A stretch of DNA of 64,000 nt from Orlajensenia stereocauli. GTDB taxonomy: Bacteria; Actinomycetota; Actinomycetes; Actinomycetales; Microbacteriaceae. A model generated the notes under the pieces. The model worked only from the letters and a program-made list of their open reading frames with translations, did no database searches and was not told the DNA's origin. Shown piece by piece: positions 16,940 to 26,038 of this stretch; positions within the stretch are counted from its first letter, which is position 1; each line of letters starts with the position of its first letter. The position numbers and the translations under genes are program-made. The DNA is taken from NCBI RefSeq assembly GCF_039548895.1, contig NZ_JBCLVG010000001.1; one strand, given 5' to 3'.

Positions 16940-18319
16940 ATGCCCCGGATCATCGCGCTCGACGCCTGGCGTGACCCCGAGCGGGTGTTCGCCGCACTGT
17001 TAGGCGACGAGGGGCATGCCTTCTGGCTCGACGCCGGGACTGACGCCGAGCACGGCCGCAGCTGGATGGGTGCTCCATCGACCGCCGACGGGGTGGCGCT
17101 GTTCGGCCCCCACGACGACGTGTTCGCCTTCCTGCGTTCCGGGCTTTCGGCAACGGCCCATCCCACGGATGCCGGAGGTCCGGCGATCGACGACACGTTG
17201 CCGCTCGACGGACGCCCCCTCGGCTGGGTCGGCTGGCTCGGCTACGAGGTCGGCGCGCAGACGACGGGGGTGCCGCTTCCGGAGTCGCGGCATCCGGATG
17301 CAGCGTTCCAGTTCATCGATCGTGCCATCGAGTTCGACCACGGCACGCGCTCGGTGCGGATCATCGCGCTCGAGTCCGCGGCAGAACGGAAGGACTTCGC
17401 AGCGTGGGTCGATCGAGTGCGTCGAGCCATCGCGCCCGTCGAGGGCGCCCCGGCGCAGACGCTTCGTGCGCCAGCGCCCGGTCGCAGCATCGCCAGCTGG
17501 CGTCACGGCCCGGCTGCATACGAGCGGCTCATCGAGCGATGCCAGCAGGCGATCCGCCGCGGCGACGCGTACCAGCTCTGCCTCACCAACACGATCACCG
17601 TCGACGGACACTTCGATCCCCTCGAGACCTACAGTCGGCTGCGCGCCGCGAGTCCCACGCACCATGGCGGCCTGCTGCGATTCGGCGAGCTGGCGCTGTT
17701 GAGCTCCTCTCCGGAGCAGTTCCTGCACGTCTCCGAGACCGGCCGCGTCGTCACGAAGCCCATCAAGGGCACACGCCCGCGTGGTCGCTCGGTCGTCGAG
17801 GACATAGACCTGAGGGCCGAGCTCGAGGCCAGCGACAAGGAGCAGGCCGAGAACCTGATGATCGTCGACCTCATGCGCAACGATCTCGGCCGCATCGCCG
17901 CGCTCGGTAGCGTGCGGGTCACGAGCCTGCTCGCCGTCGAGAGCTACGCCCAGGTGCACCAGTTGGTGTCGACGGTCGAGGCCGATCTCGCCGACGGGCT
18001 CACCGGCATCGACGCCGTCGAGGCGTGTTTCCCCGCCGGTTCGATGACCGGCGCACCCAAGATCAGCGCCATGGGCATACTCGCCGAACTCGAGCAGGGC
18101 CCGCGAGGCATCTACTCGGGTGTGTTCGGCTACGTCGGCGTCGACGGGTCGATCGACCTCGCCATGGTCATCCGCTCGATCGTGCTGACTTCGGATGCCG
18201 CCACCATCGGATCGGGCGGGGGCATCACGGCGCTCTCCGTGCCGGCAGAGGAGGTCGAGGAGACGCGTGTGAAGGCCCGAGCCCTGCTGGCGGTCCTGGG
18301 CGTCCATTCCTCTCGGTGA
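16940..18319 (+). CDS. pabB: Aminodeoxychorismate synthase component I
   Basis: This 459-residue chorismate-binding enzyme converts chorismate plus ammonia to aminodeoxychorismate in folate (p-aminobenzoate) synthesis. PIKGTRPRG carries the Lys used by PabB as nucleophile, where anthranilate synthases have Ala, which favours PabB over TrpE. Other landmarks are RRGDAYQLCLTNT, DLMRNDLGRIA and CFPAGSMTGAPKISAM. No amidotransferase partner is adjacent. Its TGA lies in the left arm of a dispersed inverted repeat. Confidence 0.92.
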   Translation: MPRIIALDAWRDPERVFAALLGDEGHAFWLDAGTDAEHGRSWMGAPSTADGVALFGPHDDVFAFLRSGLSATAHPTDAGGPAIDDTLPLDGRPLGWVGWLGYEVGAQTTGVPLPESRHPDAAFQFIDRAIEFDHGTRSVRIIALESAAERKDFAAWVDRVRRAIAPVEGAPAQTLRAPAPGRSIASWRHGPAAYERLIERCQQAIRRGDAYQLCLTNTITVDGHFDPLETYSRLRAASPTHHGGLLRFGELALLSSSPEQFLHVSETGRVVTKPIKGTRPRGRSVVEDIDLRAELEASDKEQAENLMIVDLMRNDLGRIAALGSVRVTSLLAVESYAQVHQLVSTVEADLADGLTGIDAVEACFPAGSMTGAPKISAMGILAELEQGPRGIYSGVFGYVGVDGSIDLAMVIRSIVLTSDAATIGSGGGITALSVPAEEVEETRVKARALLAVLGVHSSR

Positions 18320-18401
18320 GGCCCGGACGGAGTCTGCGGACGGAGCGCCTTCAGTGCCCGCTGCGGCCGCCGACTCCGTCGGGCCCTCAGTGACCGAGAG
18401 G
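18309..18401. repeat. Dispersed palindromic repeat, copy B
   Basis: Outer arms CCTCTCGGT (18309-18317) and ACCGAGAGG (18393-18401) enclose inner arms GCCCGGACGGAGTC and GACTCCGTCGGGC, which pair with a one-base bulge. It contains the pabB stop codon and lies before leuS. It probably ends pabB transcription. Confidence 0.7.
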
Positions 18402-18432
18402 CAGGGAATGCGGCATCCGCAGCACTGTTCAG

Positions 18433-18438
18433 TAAAGT
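18433..18438 (+). promoter_or_regulatory. Candidate -10 box (TAAAGT) for leuS
   Basis: TAAAGT lies six bases before an in-frame TTG at 18445 and 18 bases before the ATG at 18457. Transcription would start about 18445, leaving almost no leader. Confidence 0.4.
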
Positions 18439-18456
18439 GGAATCTTGGTTACAGCC

Positions 18457-21108
18457 ATGTTTCGCACTGGCCCGTCCTCGAGCAATGGCGCTCCCATCAT
18501 CACTTCCGTACCGATTGAGAGTCACGTGGCACACGAGCACGAGTCCGCGCACAGCGAGCCCAGCGAGGGAGAGGTCTACGACTTCGCCTCCATCCAGAGG
18601 AAGTGGCTGCCCGTCTGGGATGAGATGAAGCCCTTCAGCTCGGGCGACCCCGACGACAAACGGCCTCGCAAGTACGTGCTCGACATGTTCCCGTACCCCT
18701 CTGGCGACCTGCACATGGGCCACGCGGAGGCATATGCCCTCGGCGACGTGATCGCGCGGTACTGGCGACACCAGGGATTCAACGTCATGCACCCCATCGG
18801 CTGGGACTCCTTCGGCCTGCCGGCCGAGAACGCCGCCATCAAGCGCGGCATCGACCCGCGCGGCTGGACCTACGACAACATCGCGCAGCAGAAGGCGAGC
18901 ATGCGGCTGTACGCGACGTCCTTCGACTGGGATCGCGAACTGCACACGAGCGACCCCGAGTACTACAAGTGGAACCAGTGGCTGTTCCTGCAGCTCTACA
19001 AGAAGGGTCTCGCCTACCGGAAGGACAGCTGGGTCAACTGGGACCCGGTCGACCTCACCGTGCTTGCGAACGAGCAGGTACTCTCAGACGGCACTTCGGA
19101 GCGCAGCGGCGCGGTCGTCGTCAAGAAGAAGCTCACGCAGTGGTACTTCCGCATCACCGACTATGCCGACCGCCTGCTCGATGACCTGAACCAGCTCGAA
19201 GGCACGTGGCCGTCGAAGGTGATCAACATGCAGCGCAACTGGATCGGTCGTTCCATCGGGGCCGACGTCGAGTTCGAGATCGCGGGCCGCGAGGAGCGCG
19301 TCACAGTCTTCACGACCCGTCCCGACACGCTCTGGGGAGCGACCTTCATGGTCGTGGCTCCGGACTCCGACCTGGCCGCCGAACTGGTGGAGGGGTCGAC
19401 GCCCGAGATCCAGGAGCGCTTCGCCACGTACTTGACGGCAGTGCAGAAGTCGACCGAGATGGAGCGCCAGGCCACCGACCGCGAGAAGACCGGTGTCTTC
19501 CTGGGCCGCTATGCCGTCAACCCGGTCAATGGTGAGAAGCTGCCCATCTGGGCCGCCGACTACGTGCTGGCGGACTACGGGCACGGCGCCGTCATGGCCG
19601 TTCCGGCGCACGATCAGCGCGACCTCGACTTCGCCCGTGCCTTCGACCTGCCGGTGCGTGTAGTCGTCGACGTGAATGCCCCCGTCACCGGCGTCATCCC
19701 TGTGATCGACGTCGACGAGCACGGCGACCCGGTGCTGCCCGATGTCGAGAGCACCGACCCCGCCGTCACCGGAGTCGCTCTTGCGGGTGAGGGCCGCCTG
19801 ATGAACTCGGGCCCGCTCACGGGGCTGTCCAAGTCGAACGCCATCAAGAAGGTCATCGAGATCCTCGCCGCAGAGGGCCGGGGTCGCGCCGCCAAGAACT
19901 ACCGCCTGCGCGACTGGCTCATCTCGCGCCAGCGGTACTGGGGCACCCCGATCCCGATCATCCACGCGGCCGACGGCACTGAGATCCCGGTTCCCGAGGA
20001 CCAGCTGCCGGTTCTTCTTCCGGATGCCGATGGCCTCGACCTGAAACCCAAGGGCACGTCGCCTCTCGGCGCCGCAGATGACTGGGTCAATGTACCCAAC
20101 CCGATCGACGGCACGCCGGCACGCCGTGATGCCGACACCATGGACACCTTCGTCGACAGCTCCTGGTACTTTCTGCGATTCCTCGACCCGAACGACGACA
20201 CACGAGCGTTCGATCCGCGCGAGGCGGAGAAGTGGGCCCCGGTCGACCAGTACGTCGGAGGCGTCACGCACGCCATCCTCCACCTGCTCTACGCGCGCTT
20301 CATCACCAAGGTTCTCTTCGACCTCGGCTACCTGAGCTTCACGGAGCCCTTCTCGGCTCTGCTCAACCAGGGCATGGTGCTCATGGACGGCTCGGCGATG
20401 TCGAAGTCGAAGGGCAACCTCGTGCGTCTCTCCGACCAGCTCGAGGAGCACGGCGTCGATGCCGTGCGGCTCACCATGGCGTTCGCCGGACCTCCAGAGG
20501 ATGACGTCGACTGGGCGGCGGTCTCGCCGGTCGGCTCGGCGAAGTTCCTGGCGCGGGCATGGCGCGTCTCCAAGGACGTGACCTCGAGCCCGGACGTGCA
20601 GTGGAAGAACGGCGACCCCGGGCTGCGCAGGGTCACCCACCGCTTCCTCGCCGACGCTCCCGGCCTCGTCGAGTCGTTCAAGTTCAACGTGGTCGTCGCC
20701 CGCCTCATGGAGCTGGTCAACGCCACCCGCAAGGTGATCGACACCGGCGCTGGCCCGGCGGATGCCGCCGTGCGCGAGGCGGCCGAGGTGACGGCGATGG
20801 CTCTCAACCTGTTCGCGCCGTACACGGCAGAGGACATGTGGGAGAAGCTCGGCTACCAGCCCGGCATCGCCCTCGTGCAGTGGCGCAAGGCCGACCCCAA
20901 TCTGCTGATCGCCGAGTCCGTCACCGCCGTGGTGCAGGTCGACGGCAAGGTGCGCGACAAGCTCACGGTGTCGCCGAACATCTCGGGAGACGAACTCGAG
21001 GCTCTCGCTCGCGCCTCTGCAGGCGTCGTGCGCTCCATCGGAGACCGCGAGATCGTGAATGTCATCGTGCGCGCACCCAAGGTCGTGAGCATCGCCACCA
21101 AGGGCTGA
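18457..21108 (+). CDS. leuS: Leucyl-tRNA synthetase
   Basis: About 883 residues; class I synthetase that charges tRNA-Leu. HIGH-type motif PYPSGDLHMGHAEA, the CP1 editing domain (TTRPDTLWGATFMVV, about residues 285-460) and KMSKS-type motif AMSKSKGN are all present, followed by the anticodon-binding domain. The start is uncertain: TTG 18445, ATG 18457 and GTG 18526 are in frame, and conserved sequence begins only at YDFASIQRKWLPVW. No T-box or peptide leader is seen upstream. Confidence 0.97.
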   Translation: MFRTGPSSSNGAPIITSVPIESHVAHEHESAHSEPSEGEVYDFASIQRKWLPVWDEMKPFSSGDPDDKRPRKYVLDMFPYPSGDLHMGHAEAYALGDVIARYWRHQGFNVMHPIGWDSFGLPAENAAIKRGIDPRGWTYDNIAQQKASMRLYATSFDWDRELHTSDPEYYKWNQWLFLQLYKKGLAYRKDSWVNWDPVDLTVLANEQVLSDGTSERSGAVVVKKKLTQWYFRITDYADRLLDDLNQLEGTWPSKVINMQRNWIGRSIGADVEFEIAGREERVTVFTTRPDTLWGATFMVVAPDSDLAAELVEGSTPEIQERFATYLTAVQKSTEMERQATDREKTGVFLGRYAVNPVNGEKLPIWAADYVLADYGHGAVMAVPAHDQRDLDFARAFDLPVRVVVDVNAPVTGVIPVIDVDEHGDPVLPDVESTDPAVTGVALAGEGRLMNSGPLTGLSKSNAIKKVIEILAAEGRGRAAKNYRLRDWLISRQRYWGTPIPIIHAADGTEIPVPEDQLPVLLPDADGLDLKPKGTSPLGAADDWVNVPNPIDGTPARRDADTMDTFVDSSWYFLRFLDPNDDTRAFDPREAEKWAPVDQYVGGVTHAILHLLYARFITKVLFDLGYLSFTEPFSALLNQGMVLMDGSAMSKSKGNLVRLSDQLEEHGVDAVRLTMAFAGPPEDDVDWAAVSPVGSAKFLARAWRVSKDVTSSPDVQWKNGDPGLRRVTHRFLADAPGLVESFKFNVVVARLMELVNATRKVIDTGAGPADAAVREAAEVTAMALNLFAPYTAEDMWEKLGYQPGIALVQWRKADPNLLIAESVTAVVQVDGKVRDKLTVSPNISGDELEALARASAGVVRSIGDREIVNVIVRAPKVVSIATKG

Positions 21109-21143
21109 GCTCGACTCACGCATCTCGCGTGTCCCGCGCGTCG

Positions 21144-21175
21144 TGAAGGGCTGGGGATTCCTCCCCAGCCCTTCA
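21144..21175 (+). terminator. Strong hairpin terminator after leuS
   Basis: TGAAGGGCTGGGGA (21144-21157) pairs perfectly with TCCCCAGCCCTTCA (21162-21175) around a TTCC loop, 36 bases after the leuS stop. Confidence 0.85.
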
Positions 21176-21233
21176 GTCATCCGGTCGTCGCGTCGACCTG
21201 CGGACTCCACGGTGGAGCCGGCGCGGTGCGACC

Positions 21234-21239
21234 TAGCCT
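21234..21239 (+). promoter_or_regulatory. Candidate -10 box (TAGCCT) for comEA-comEC
   Basis: TAGCCT ends six bases before the GTG of comEA, fitting the leaderless pattern. Confidence 0.5.
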
Positions 21240-21245
21240 GACCCG

Positions 21246-21950
21246 GTGGGCACCGCAGACGACGAGGCGATCAGCCGGCTCGATCCGTCGGCTCGGGCGG
21301 CTCCGCGCGTGCGTCTCGCCGTCGGCGGCGTCATCGTGCTCGTCATCGCCGCGCTCATCGCCACGGTCGTGGTCGCGATGCTCGGCGCCGGCGGCAGCGG
21401 TCAGACGATCGAACCCGGCGATCTCCCGGACGAGCTCCGATCAACCTCGTCGTCGACACGCGGCGGCACGACAGCGGGTGATGGTGTCCCGTCCTCGTCG
21501 GCACCGGTGCTCTTTGTGCACGTCCTCGGCGCCGTCGCCCGCCCGGGCCTGTACGAGATCGCAGCCGGCTCCCGGGTCATGGATGCCGTGGCTGCGGCTG
21601 GCGGATTCGGTGCGACAGCCGACCCCGGGGGAGTGAACCTCGCCCGCGAGCTGTCCGACGGCGAGCAGCTCGTCGTGCCTGCCGTCGGCGAGGTGCCACC
21701 GCCGTCAGCCGTCGCGCCCGGCGCGGGCGGGGAAGCCGCCGGGGGAGCGGCACCAGGCGGGCCGATCGACCTCAACAGGGCGACCGTGGCCGACCTCGAC
21801 ACCCTGCCACGTATCGGCCCCGCTCTCGCGCAGCGCATCATCGACTGGCGCGACGCCAACGGCGGCTTCTCGAGCGTCGACGAGCTGCGCGAGGTCAGTG
21901 GCATCGGCGACAAGACCTTCGAGTCGCTGCAGGACCTCGTGACGGTCTGA
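21246..21950 (+). CDS. comEA: ComEA-family DNA-binding protein
   Basis: 234 residues: one N-terminal membrane anchor (VGGVIVLVIAALIATVVVAML), an SLBB domain (VHVLGAVARPGLYEIAAGSRVMDAVAAAGGF) and a C-terminal helix-hairpin-helix repeat (IDLNRATVADLDTLPRIGPALAQRIIDWR) that binds double-stranded DNA. In naturally competent bacteria it holds incoming DNA at the membrane for the ComEC channel, whose gene follows after six bases. Whether this organism is competent is not known. Confidence 0.94.
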   Translation: MGTADDEAISRLDPSARAAPRVRLAVGGVIVLVIAALIATVVVAMLGAGGSGQTIEPGDLPDELRSTSSSTRGGTTAGDGVPSSSAPVLFVHVLGAVARPGLYEIAAGSRVMDAVAAAGGFGATADPGGVNLARELSDGEQLVVPAVGEVPPPSAVAPGAGGEAAGGAAPGGPIDLNRATVADLDTLPRIGPALAQRIIDWRDANGGFSSVDELREVSGIGDKTFESLQDLVTV

Positions 21951-21956
21951 CTGGCC

Positions 21957-24320
21957 ATGGGAGCCGAGCTGCGACTCGCCTGGCCGGCAGCCATCGCCTG
22001 GGCTGCGGCGTTCGTGGCGATCGGGATTCCGGATGTCGCGGGCTGGGTGGCGGTGGCCGCGGCGCTGTCGGCGATCGGCGGGGTCGCCGTGCTGCTCCGC
22101 GGGTCCGGCTCGATCCGGGGCCGCCGCATCCTCGCGGTCGCCGCACTCGGTGCCGCCGCGACTGCCGTGGTCTGCACAGCGGTGACAGCTGCGGCGGCCA
22201 CGCGCATTCCTCCCGTGCTCATCGAGGCCGCTGAGCAGCACCGCACGGTGACGGTCGCGGCCGTGGTGTCCTCGGCTCCAGTCGCCGGCGCAGGGGCGTT
22301 CTCCGGCGCCGAGCAGCTCCGGTTGGAGGCCCGTGCGGTCGTGGTCTCGAGTCGAGGGCCCGATGGTGCGAGCCCGCCTGTCGGTGCAGCGGCGCCAGTC
22401 CTGATCTTCGGCGAGGTGGCGGGGGAGCATCCGCGCATCGGGGCCACCGTGCGAGCGAGGGGCACCGTGAAGTCGACGGATGCCGGAGAGGACGTCGCGT
22501 ACCTGCTGTTCGCCTCCGGGCCGATCACCGTGCTCGCTCCGCCACCGTGGTACCTCGGCTGGGCTGATCCGCTGCGCGCCGGCCTGTCGCTGGCGGCCAC
22601 GGCTCTCCCCGGCGACGGTGGCGACCTGCTCCCCGGTCTCGCCATCGGCGACACCGGTGCCGTCACCGCGGAGCTCGACGCGGCGATGAAGAGTTCGTCG
22701 CTCAGCCACCTCACCGCCGTGTCCGGTGCGAACTGCGCCGTCGTCGTCGCCGCGATAGTTCTGCTCGGTGCCGTCTGCGGACTGCCGCGACGTGCGCGCT
22801 CCATGCTCGCCGTCGTGGCTCTCGCGGGGTTCGTCGTACTCGTCACTCCGCAGCCCAGTGTCCTGCGCGCAGCCGTCATGGCGACGGTGGTGCTGTTCGC
22901 CCTCGGCATCGGCCGGCCGGGGCGCGGCATCCCGGCCCTGGCTGTCGCCGTCGTCGTGCTGCTGGTGATCGATCCCTGGCTGGCCCGCGATTACGGGTTC
23001 GCGTTGTCTGTCGCGGCGACGGCCGGGCTTCTCCTGTTGGCCCGCCCGCTGGCATACTCCCTCGCGCGTTGGATGCCTGTTCCCATCGCGATCGCGATCG
23101 CCGTGCCCTTGTCCGCTCAGCTCGCCTGCCAGCCCATCCTCATCCTGCTCGACCCGACGGTGCCCGTCGCGGGTGTGCTCGCGAACCTCCTCGCCGAGCC
23201 GGCGGCGCCGATCGGCACAGTGCTCGGCCTGCTCGGGTGCCTGCTGCTGCCCGTCGTTCCCGGACTCGGCTCGGCCTGCCTCCAGGTCGCGTGGGTGCCG
23301 TCGGCCTGGATCGCGCAGATCGCCCGCACAGTCGACGGGCTCGCCTGGACGAGGCTGCCCTGGGTCGGCGGCGCTGGCGGTGCCGTGCTGCTCGCGCTCG
23401 TCACGGCCTCCGCGATCTGGCTCGCGGTGCGCCGCAGGGACGGCGCTTCCACGCGGGCGGTCGGCGTGCTCGTCACTGGCCTGCTCCTCACGGCCGGGGC
23501 CTATGGCGGCGCCCTCGTCGGCTCGTCGGTGCTCCGCTCGCTCTCGATGCCTGGCGACTGGCAGTACGCCGCCTGCGACATCGGGCAGGGCGACGCCGTG
23601 GTGGTGCGTGACGGCGACAGCCACGCCCTCATCGACACCGGACCGGAACCTGCGCCGCTGTCGCGGTGCCTCGACGCGCTCGGCATCCACCGACTCGACC
23701 TCCTCGTGCTCACCCACTACGACCTCGACCACGTCGGTGGGGTCGACGCCGTCCTGGGCCGTGTCGACCACGCGATCGTTGGCCTGCCCGAGACCGATGC
23801 CGACCGTCGCATCCTGTCTCGGCTGCAGCAGGGAGGCAGCATCATCGAGCGCGGAGCCGCCGGACTCAGAGGATCGCTCGGTGCCCTCGACTGGGAGGTG
23901 CTCTGGCCGCTGCCGGATGCCGCCACCATGGCGACGGGCAACGCGGGCAGCGTCACGATGCGCTTCAGTGGCGCCGGGTCGAGCTCGGTCTTCCTCGGCG
24001 ACCTCGGCGAGGAGTCGCAGGATGCCCTGCTGCGCTCATCGGCCCTGGCGCCCGTCGATGTCGTCAAGGTGGCGCATCACGGATCATCGGACCAGAGCAC
24101 CGAGTTGTACGAGCGGCTGCGCGCGAAGGTGGGGCTCATCTCGGTGGGAGCCGACAACAGCTATGGGCATCCGACCGCCAGGAACCTCGAGATCCTGGCG
24201 GGCATCGGCACGGTGGCGGAGCGCACGGACGAGCAGGGACTGGTGCTCCTCGCCCCCGGCGTCGACGGGTCGGTGCGGGTGTGGTCGGAGCGACATCAGG
24301 GTGTCGGCGGCGCAGGATAA
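21957..24320 (+). CDS. comEC: ComEC/Rec2-family DNA uptake channel
   Basis: This 787-residue protein has an N-terminal membrane region and soluble OB-like domain, a central polytopic competence domain (HLTAVSGANCAVVVAAIVLLG is the family landmark) and a C-terminal metallo-beta-lactamase domain with LTHYDLDHVGG and VAHHGSSDQST. It is thought to move single-stranded DNA across the membrane, with the C-terminal domain degrading the other strand. It sits directly behind comEA. Confidence 0.94.
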   Translation: MGAELRLAWPAAIAWAAAFVAIGIPDVAGWVAVAAALSAIGGVAVLLRGSGSIRGRRILAVAALGAAATAVVCTAVTAAAATRIPPVLIEAAEQHRTVTVAAVVSSAPVAGAGAFSGAEQLRLEARAVVVSSRGPDGASPPVGAAAPVLIFGEVAGEHPRIGATVRARGTVKSTDAGEDVAYLLFASGPITVLAPPPWYLGWADPLRAGLSLAATALPGDGGDLLPGLAIGDTGAVTAELDAAMKSSSLSHLTAVSGANCAVVVAAIVLLGAVCGLPRRARSMLAVVALAGFVVLVTPQPSVLRAAVMATVVLFALGIGRPGRGIPALAVAVVVLLVIDPWLARDYGFALSVAATAGLLLLARPLAYSLARWMPVPIAIAIAVPLSAQLACQPILILLDPTVPVAGVLANLLAEPAAPIGTVLGLLGCLLLPVVPGLGSACLQVAWVPSAWIAQIARTVDGLAWTRLPWVGGAGGAVLLALVTASAIWLAVRRRDGASTRAVGVLVTGLLLTAGAYGGALVGSSVLRSLSMPGDWQYAACDIGQGDAVVVRDGDSHALIDTGPEPAPLSRCLDALGIHRLDLLVLTHYDLDHVGGVDAVLGRVDHAIVGLPETDADRRILSRLQQGGSIIERGAAGLRGSLGALDWEVLWPLPDAATMATGNAGSVTMRFSGAGSSSVFLGDLGEESQDALLRSSALAPVDVVKVAHHGSSDQSTELYERLRAKVGLISVGADNSYGHPTARNLEILAGIGTVAERTDEQGLVLLAPGVDGSVRVWSERHQGVGGAG

Positions 24321-24323
24321 AGT
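24318..24323 (+). promoter_or_regulatory. Candidate -10 box (TAAAGT) for holA
   Basis: TAAAGT includes the comEC stop codon and lies 26 bases before the holA GTG. A GAGAGG ribosome site is at 24338-24343, so this would be a leadered transcript. Confidence 0.3.
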
Positions 24324-24349
24324 GGAGATTCCATCCTGAGAGGACCCGC

Positions 24350-25378
24350 GTGGCTGCTCGTACATCCGCCCCGGCCAAAGCTCGGTCCACCGTCTCCATC
24401 CCGCAACTCGGATGGAACCAGGTGCGTCCGGCGCCCGTCGTGCTCGTCTCCGGCACCGAGACCTTCCTTGCCGAGCGCAGCATCCGCGACCTGCGGGACT
24501 TCCTGAAGACTGAAGATCCGAGTCTCGAGATCGTCGACATCGCAGCAGACTCCTACGCGCCGGGGGAGTTGCTCACGATGGCCAGCCCGTCGCTGTTCGC
24601 GGAGCCTCGCCTGCTGCGCGTGAGCAACGTGGAGAAGTGCACCGACGATTTCATCACCGAGACTCTCGCCTACCTGCAGGAGCCGGCCGACAGCACCTTC
24701 CTGGTTCTGCGGCACAACGGCGGTGTGCGCGGCAAGAAGCTGCTCGATGCCATCAGGGGCGGTCTGGGCGGTGGCATCGAGATCGTCTGCGCCGAACTCA
24801 AGAAGGACGCCGAGAAGTACGAGTTCGCCGCCGGCGAGTTCGCGGCGAAGGCGCGCCGGGTCGCTCCGTCGGCTCTGCGGTCGCTCGTCTCGGCCTTCTC
24901 CGACGACCTCGCCGAGTTGTCGGCCGCGTGCCAGCAGCTCATGAGCGATGCCAGCGCCGAGATCACCGAAGCCACTGTCGACCGCTACTACGGCGGACGC
25001 ATGGAGGTGAACGCCTTCAAGGTGGCCGACGCGGCCATCGCGGGTCGGCACGGTGAGGCTCTCACGAACCTGCGCCAGGCGATCTCCTCGGGTGAGGATC
25101 CCGTGCCGATCGTCGCGGCATTCGCCATGAAGATCCGCACGATGGCCAAGGTGTTCGGCACCCGCGGCGGCTCGGGTCAGCTCGCCTCGAAGCTCGGCAT
25201 GGCGCCGTGGCAGGTGGAACGCGCCCAGCGCGACCTGCAGGGCTGGACCGAAGAGGGCCTCGCCCGGTGCATCACGATGCTCGCCGAGACGGACGCCGCG
25301 GTGAAGGGTGCTGAGCGCGACCCGGTCTTCGCGCTCGAGCGCATGGTCGGCGTCATCGCCGCCCGCGGTCGCGCGTAG
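24350..25378 (+). CDS. holA: DNA polymerase III subunit delta
   Basis: About 342 residues. HolA opens the sliding clamp in the clamp loader. Family features include VLVSGTETFLAERSIRDLRDFL at the N-terminus, the middle ATPase-like fold without nucleotide motifs, and the C-terminal collar with EVNAFKVADAAIAGRHGEALTNLRQAI. The GTG at 24350 is preceded by GAGAGG; the much longer upstream frame is a shadow of comEC. It converges on rpsT with an inverted repeat between them. Confidence 0.94.
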   Translation: MAARTSAPAKARSTVSIPQLGWNQVRPAPVVLVSGTETFLAERSIRDLRDFLKTEDPSLEIVDIAADSYAPGELLTMASPSLFAEPRLLRVSNVEKCTDDFITETLAYLQEPADSTFLVLRHNGGVRGKKLLDAIRGGLGGGIEIVCAELKKDAEKYEFAAGEFAAKARRVAPSALRSLVSAFSDDLAELSAACQQLMSDASAEITEATVDRYYGGRMEVNAFKVADAAIAGRHGEALTNLRQAISSGEDPVPIVAAFAMKIRTMAKVFGTRGGSGQLASKLGMAPWQVERAQRDLQGWTEEGLARCITMLAETDAAVKGAERDPVFALERMVGVIAARGRA

Positions 25379-25401
25379 AGGCAACGCACGGCGCCACCCC
25401 G

Positions 25402-25500
25402 CGGCGCTTCGACCGCGGACTTCGTCCGGGCCTCAGCGAGCAGTACTCCTGCACCCTGACCCGTTCGCTGAGGCCCGACGCAGTCGCGGCCGAAGCGCCG
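25402..25500. repeat. Dispersed palindromic repeat, copy C (convergent gene ends)
   Basis: CGGCGCTTCG (25402-25411) and CGAAGCGCCG (25491-25500) are perfect outer arms. Inside are CGGGCCTCAGCGA and the reverse TTCGCTGAGGCCCG. It lies between holA and rpsT, which converge. Confidence 0.75.
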
Positions 25501-25557
25501 GTGGCGCGGGCGCAACCGTCTCGGCGGCCACAGAGGGCCGAGTGCCGCCCGCACAGA

Positions 25558-25595
25558 GAGAGGGCCCCGGATGCCGAAGCATCCGGGGCCCTCTC
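25558..25595 (-). terminator. rpsT hairpin terminator
   Basis: GAGAGGGCCCCGGATGC (25558-25574) pairs perfectly over 17 bases with GCATCCGGGGCCCTCTC (25579-25595) around a CGAA loop, 13 bases beyond the rpsT stop. Confidence 0.88.
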
Positions 25596-25608
25596 GACAG
25601 ATGAGCGC

Positions 25609-25869
25609 TTAGAGCGCTGCGACCTGCTTCGCGATGGCCGACTTGCGGTTCGCGGCCTGGTTCTGGTGGATGACGCCCTTGCTGACGGCCTTGTCGAGCT
25701 TCTTCGAAGCGGTCTTCAGGGCGCTGGTTGCAGCAGCCTTGTCGCCTGAGGCGATGGCGGTGCGGGTGACGCGAACGGCGGTCTTGACCTCGCTCTTGAC
25801 GGCCTTGTTGCGCTCCTGGGCCTTCTTGTTCGTGCCGATGCGCTTGATCTGCGACTTGATGTTTGCCAC
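25609..25869 (-). CDS. rpsT: 30S ribosomal protein S20
   Basis: 86 residues, the normal size for S20, highly basic (ANIKSQIKRIGTNKKAQERNKAVKSEVKTAVR ... KGVIHQNQAANRKSAIAKQVAAL). It binds 16S rRNA during small-subunit assembly. The start is a GTG at 25869, since the family always begins (M)ANIKSQ; longer frames upstream are not conserved. A leader of roughly 100 bases (25870-25975) lies before it with a small hairpin at 25945-25964, and may allow the autoregulation known for S20. Confidence 0.97.
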   Translation of the reverse strand: MANIKSQIKRIGTNKKAQERNKAVKSEVKTAVRVTRTAIASGDKAAATSALKTASKKLDKAVSKGVIHQNQAANRKSAIAKQVAAL

Positions 25870-25979
25870 GTTGAGTACGTTCTTTCGTTTGTGTGTGGAT
25901 CGGATGTTGCCGCATGACGGTAGAGGGGCGCCTGCGGCGAAATCGTGTGAGGTGGGACCCACACGCAAGCCAACAGGCA

Positions 25980-25990
25980 ACTTTACCCTA
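25980..25990 (-). promoter_or_regulatory. Candidate rpsT promoter region
   Basis: On the minus strand TAGGGT and TAAAGT (25990 to 25980) are possible -10 boxes about 110 bases upstream of rpsT. TTATCG (26010 to 26005) is a weak -35. Confidence 0.3.
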
Positions 25991-26038
25991 TGAAGGGCCG
26001 TCGCCGATAATCCCGCCGGGTCTCGGCACGGCGGATTC

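Noticed and set aside
18320..18456. T-box or Leu-codon leader ahead of leuS
   Set aside because: The gap is too short for a T-box, lacks its conserved motif, and has no short frame rich in leucine codons.
21957..24320. Frames opposite and within comEC as separate genes
   Set aside because: comEC itself has clear family motifs throughout, so the overlapping frames are shadows.
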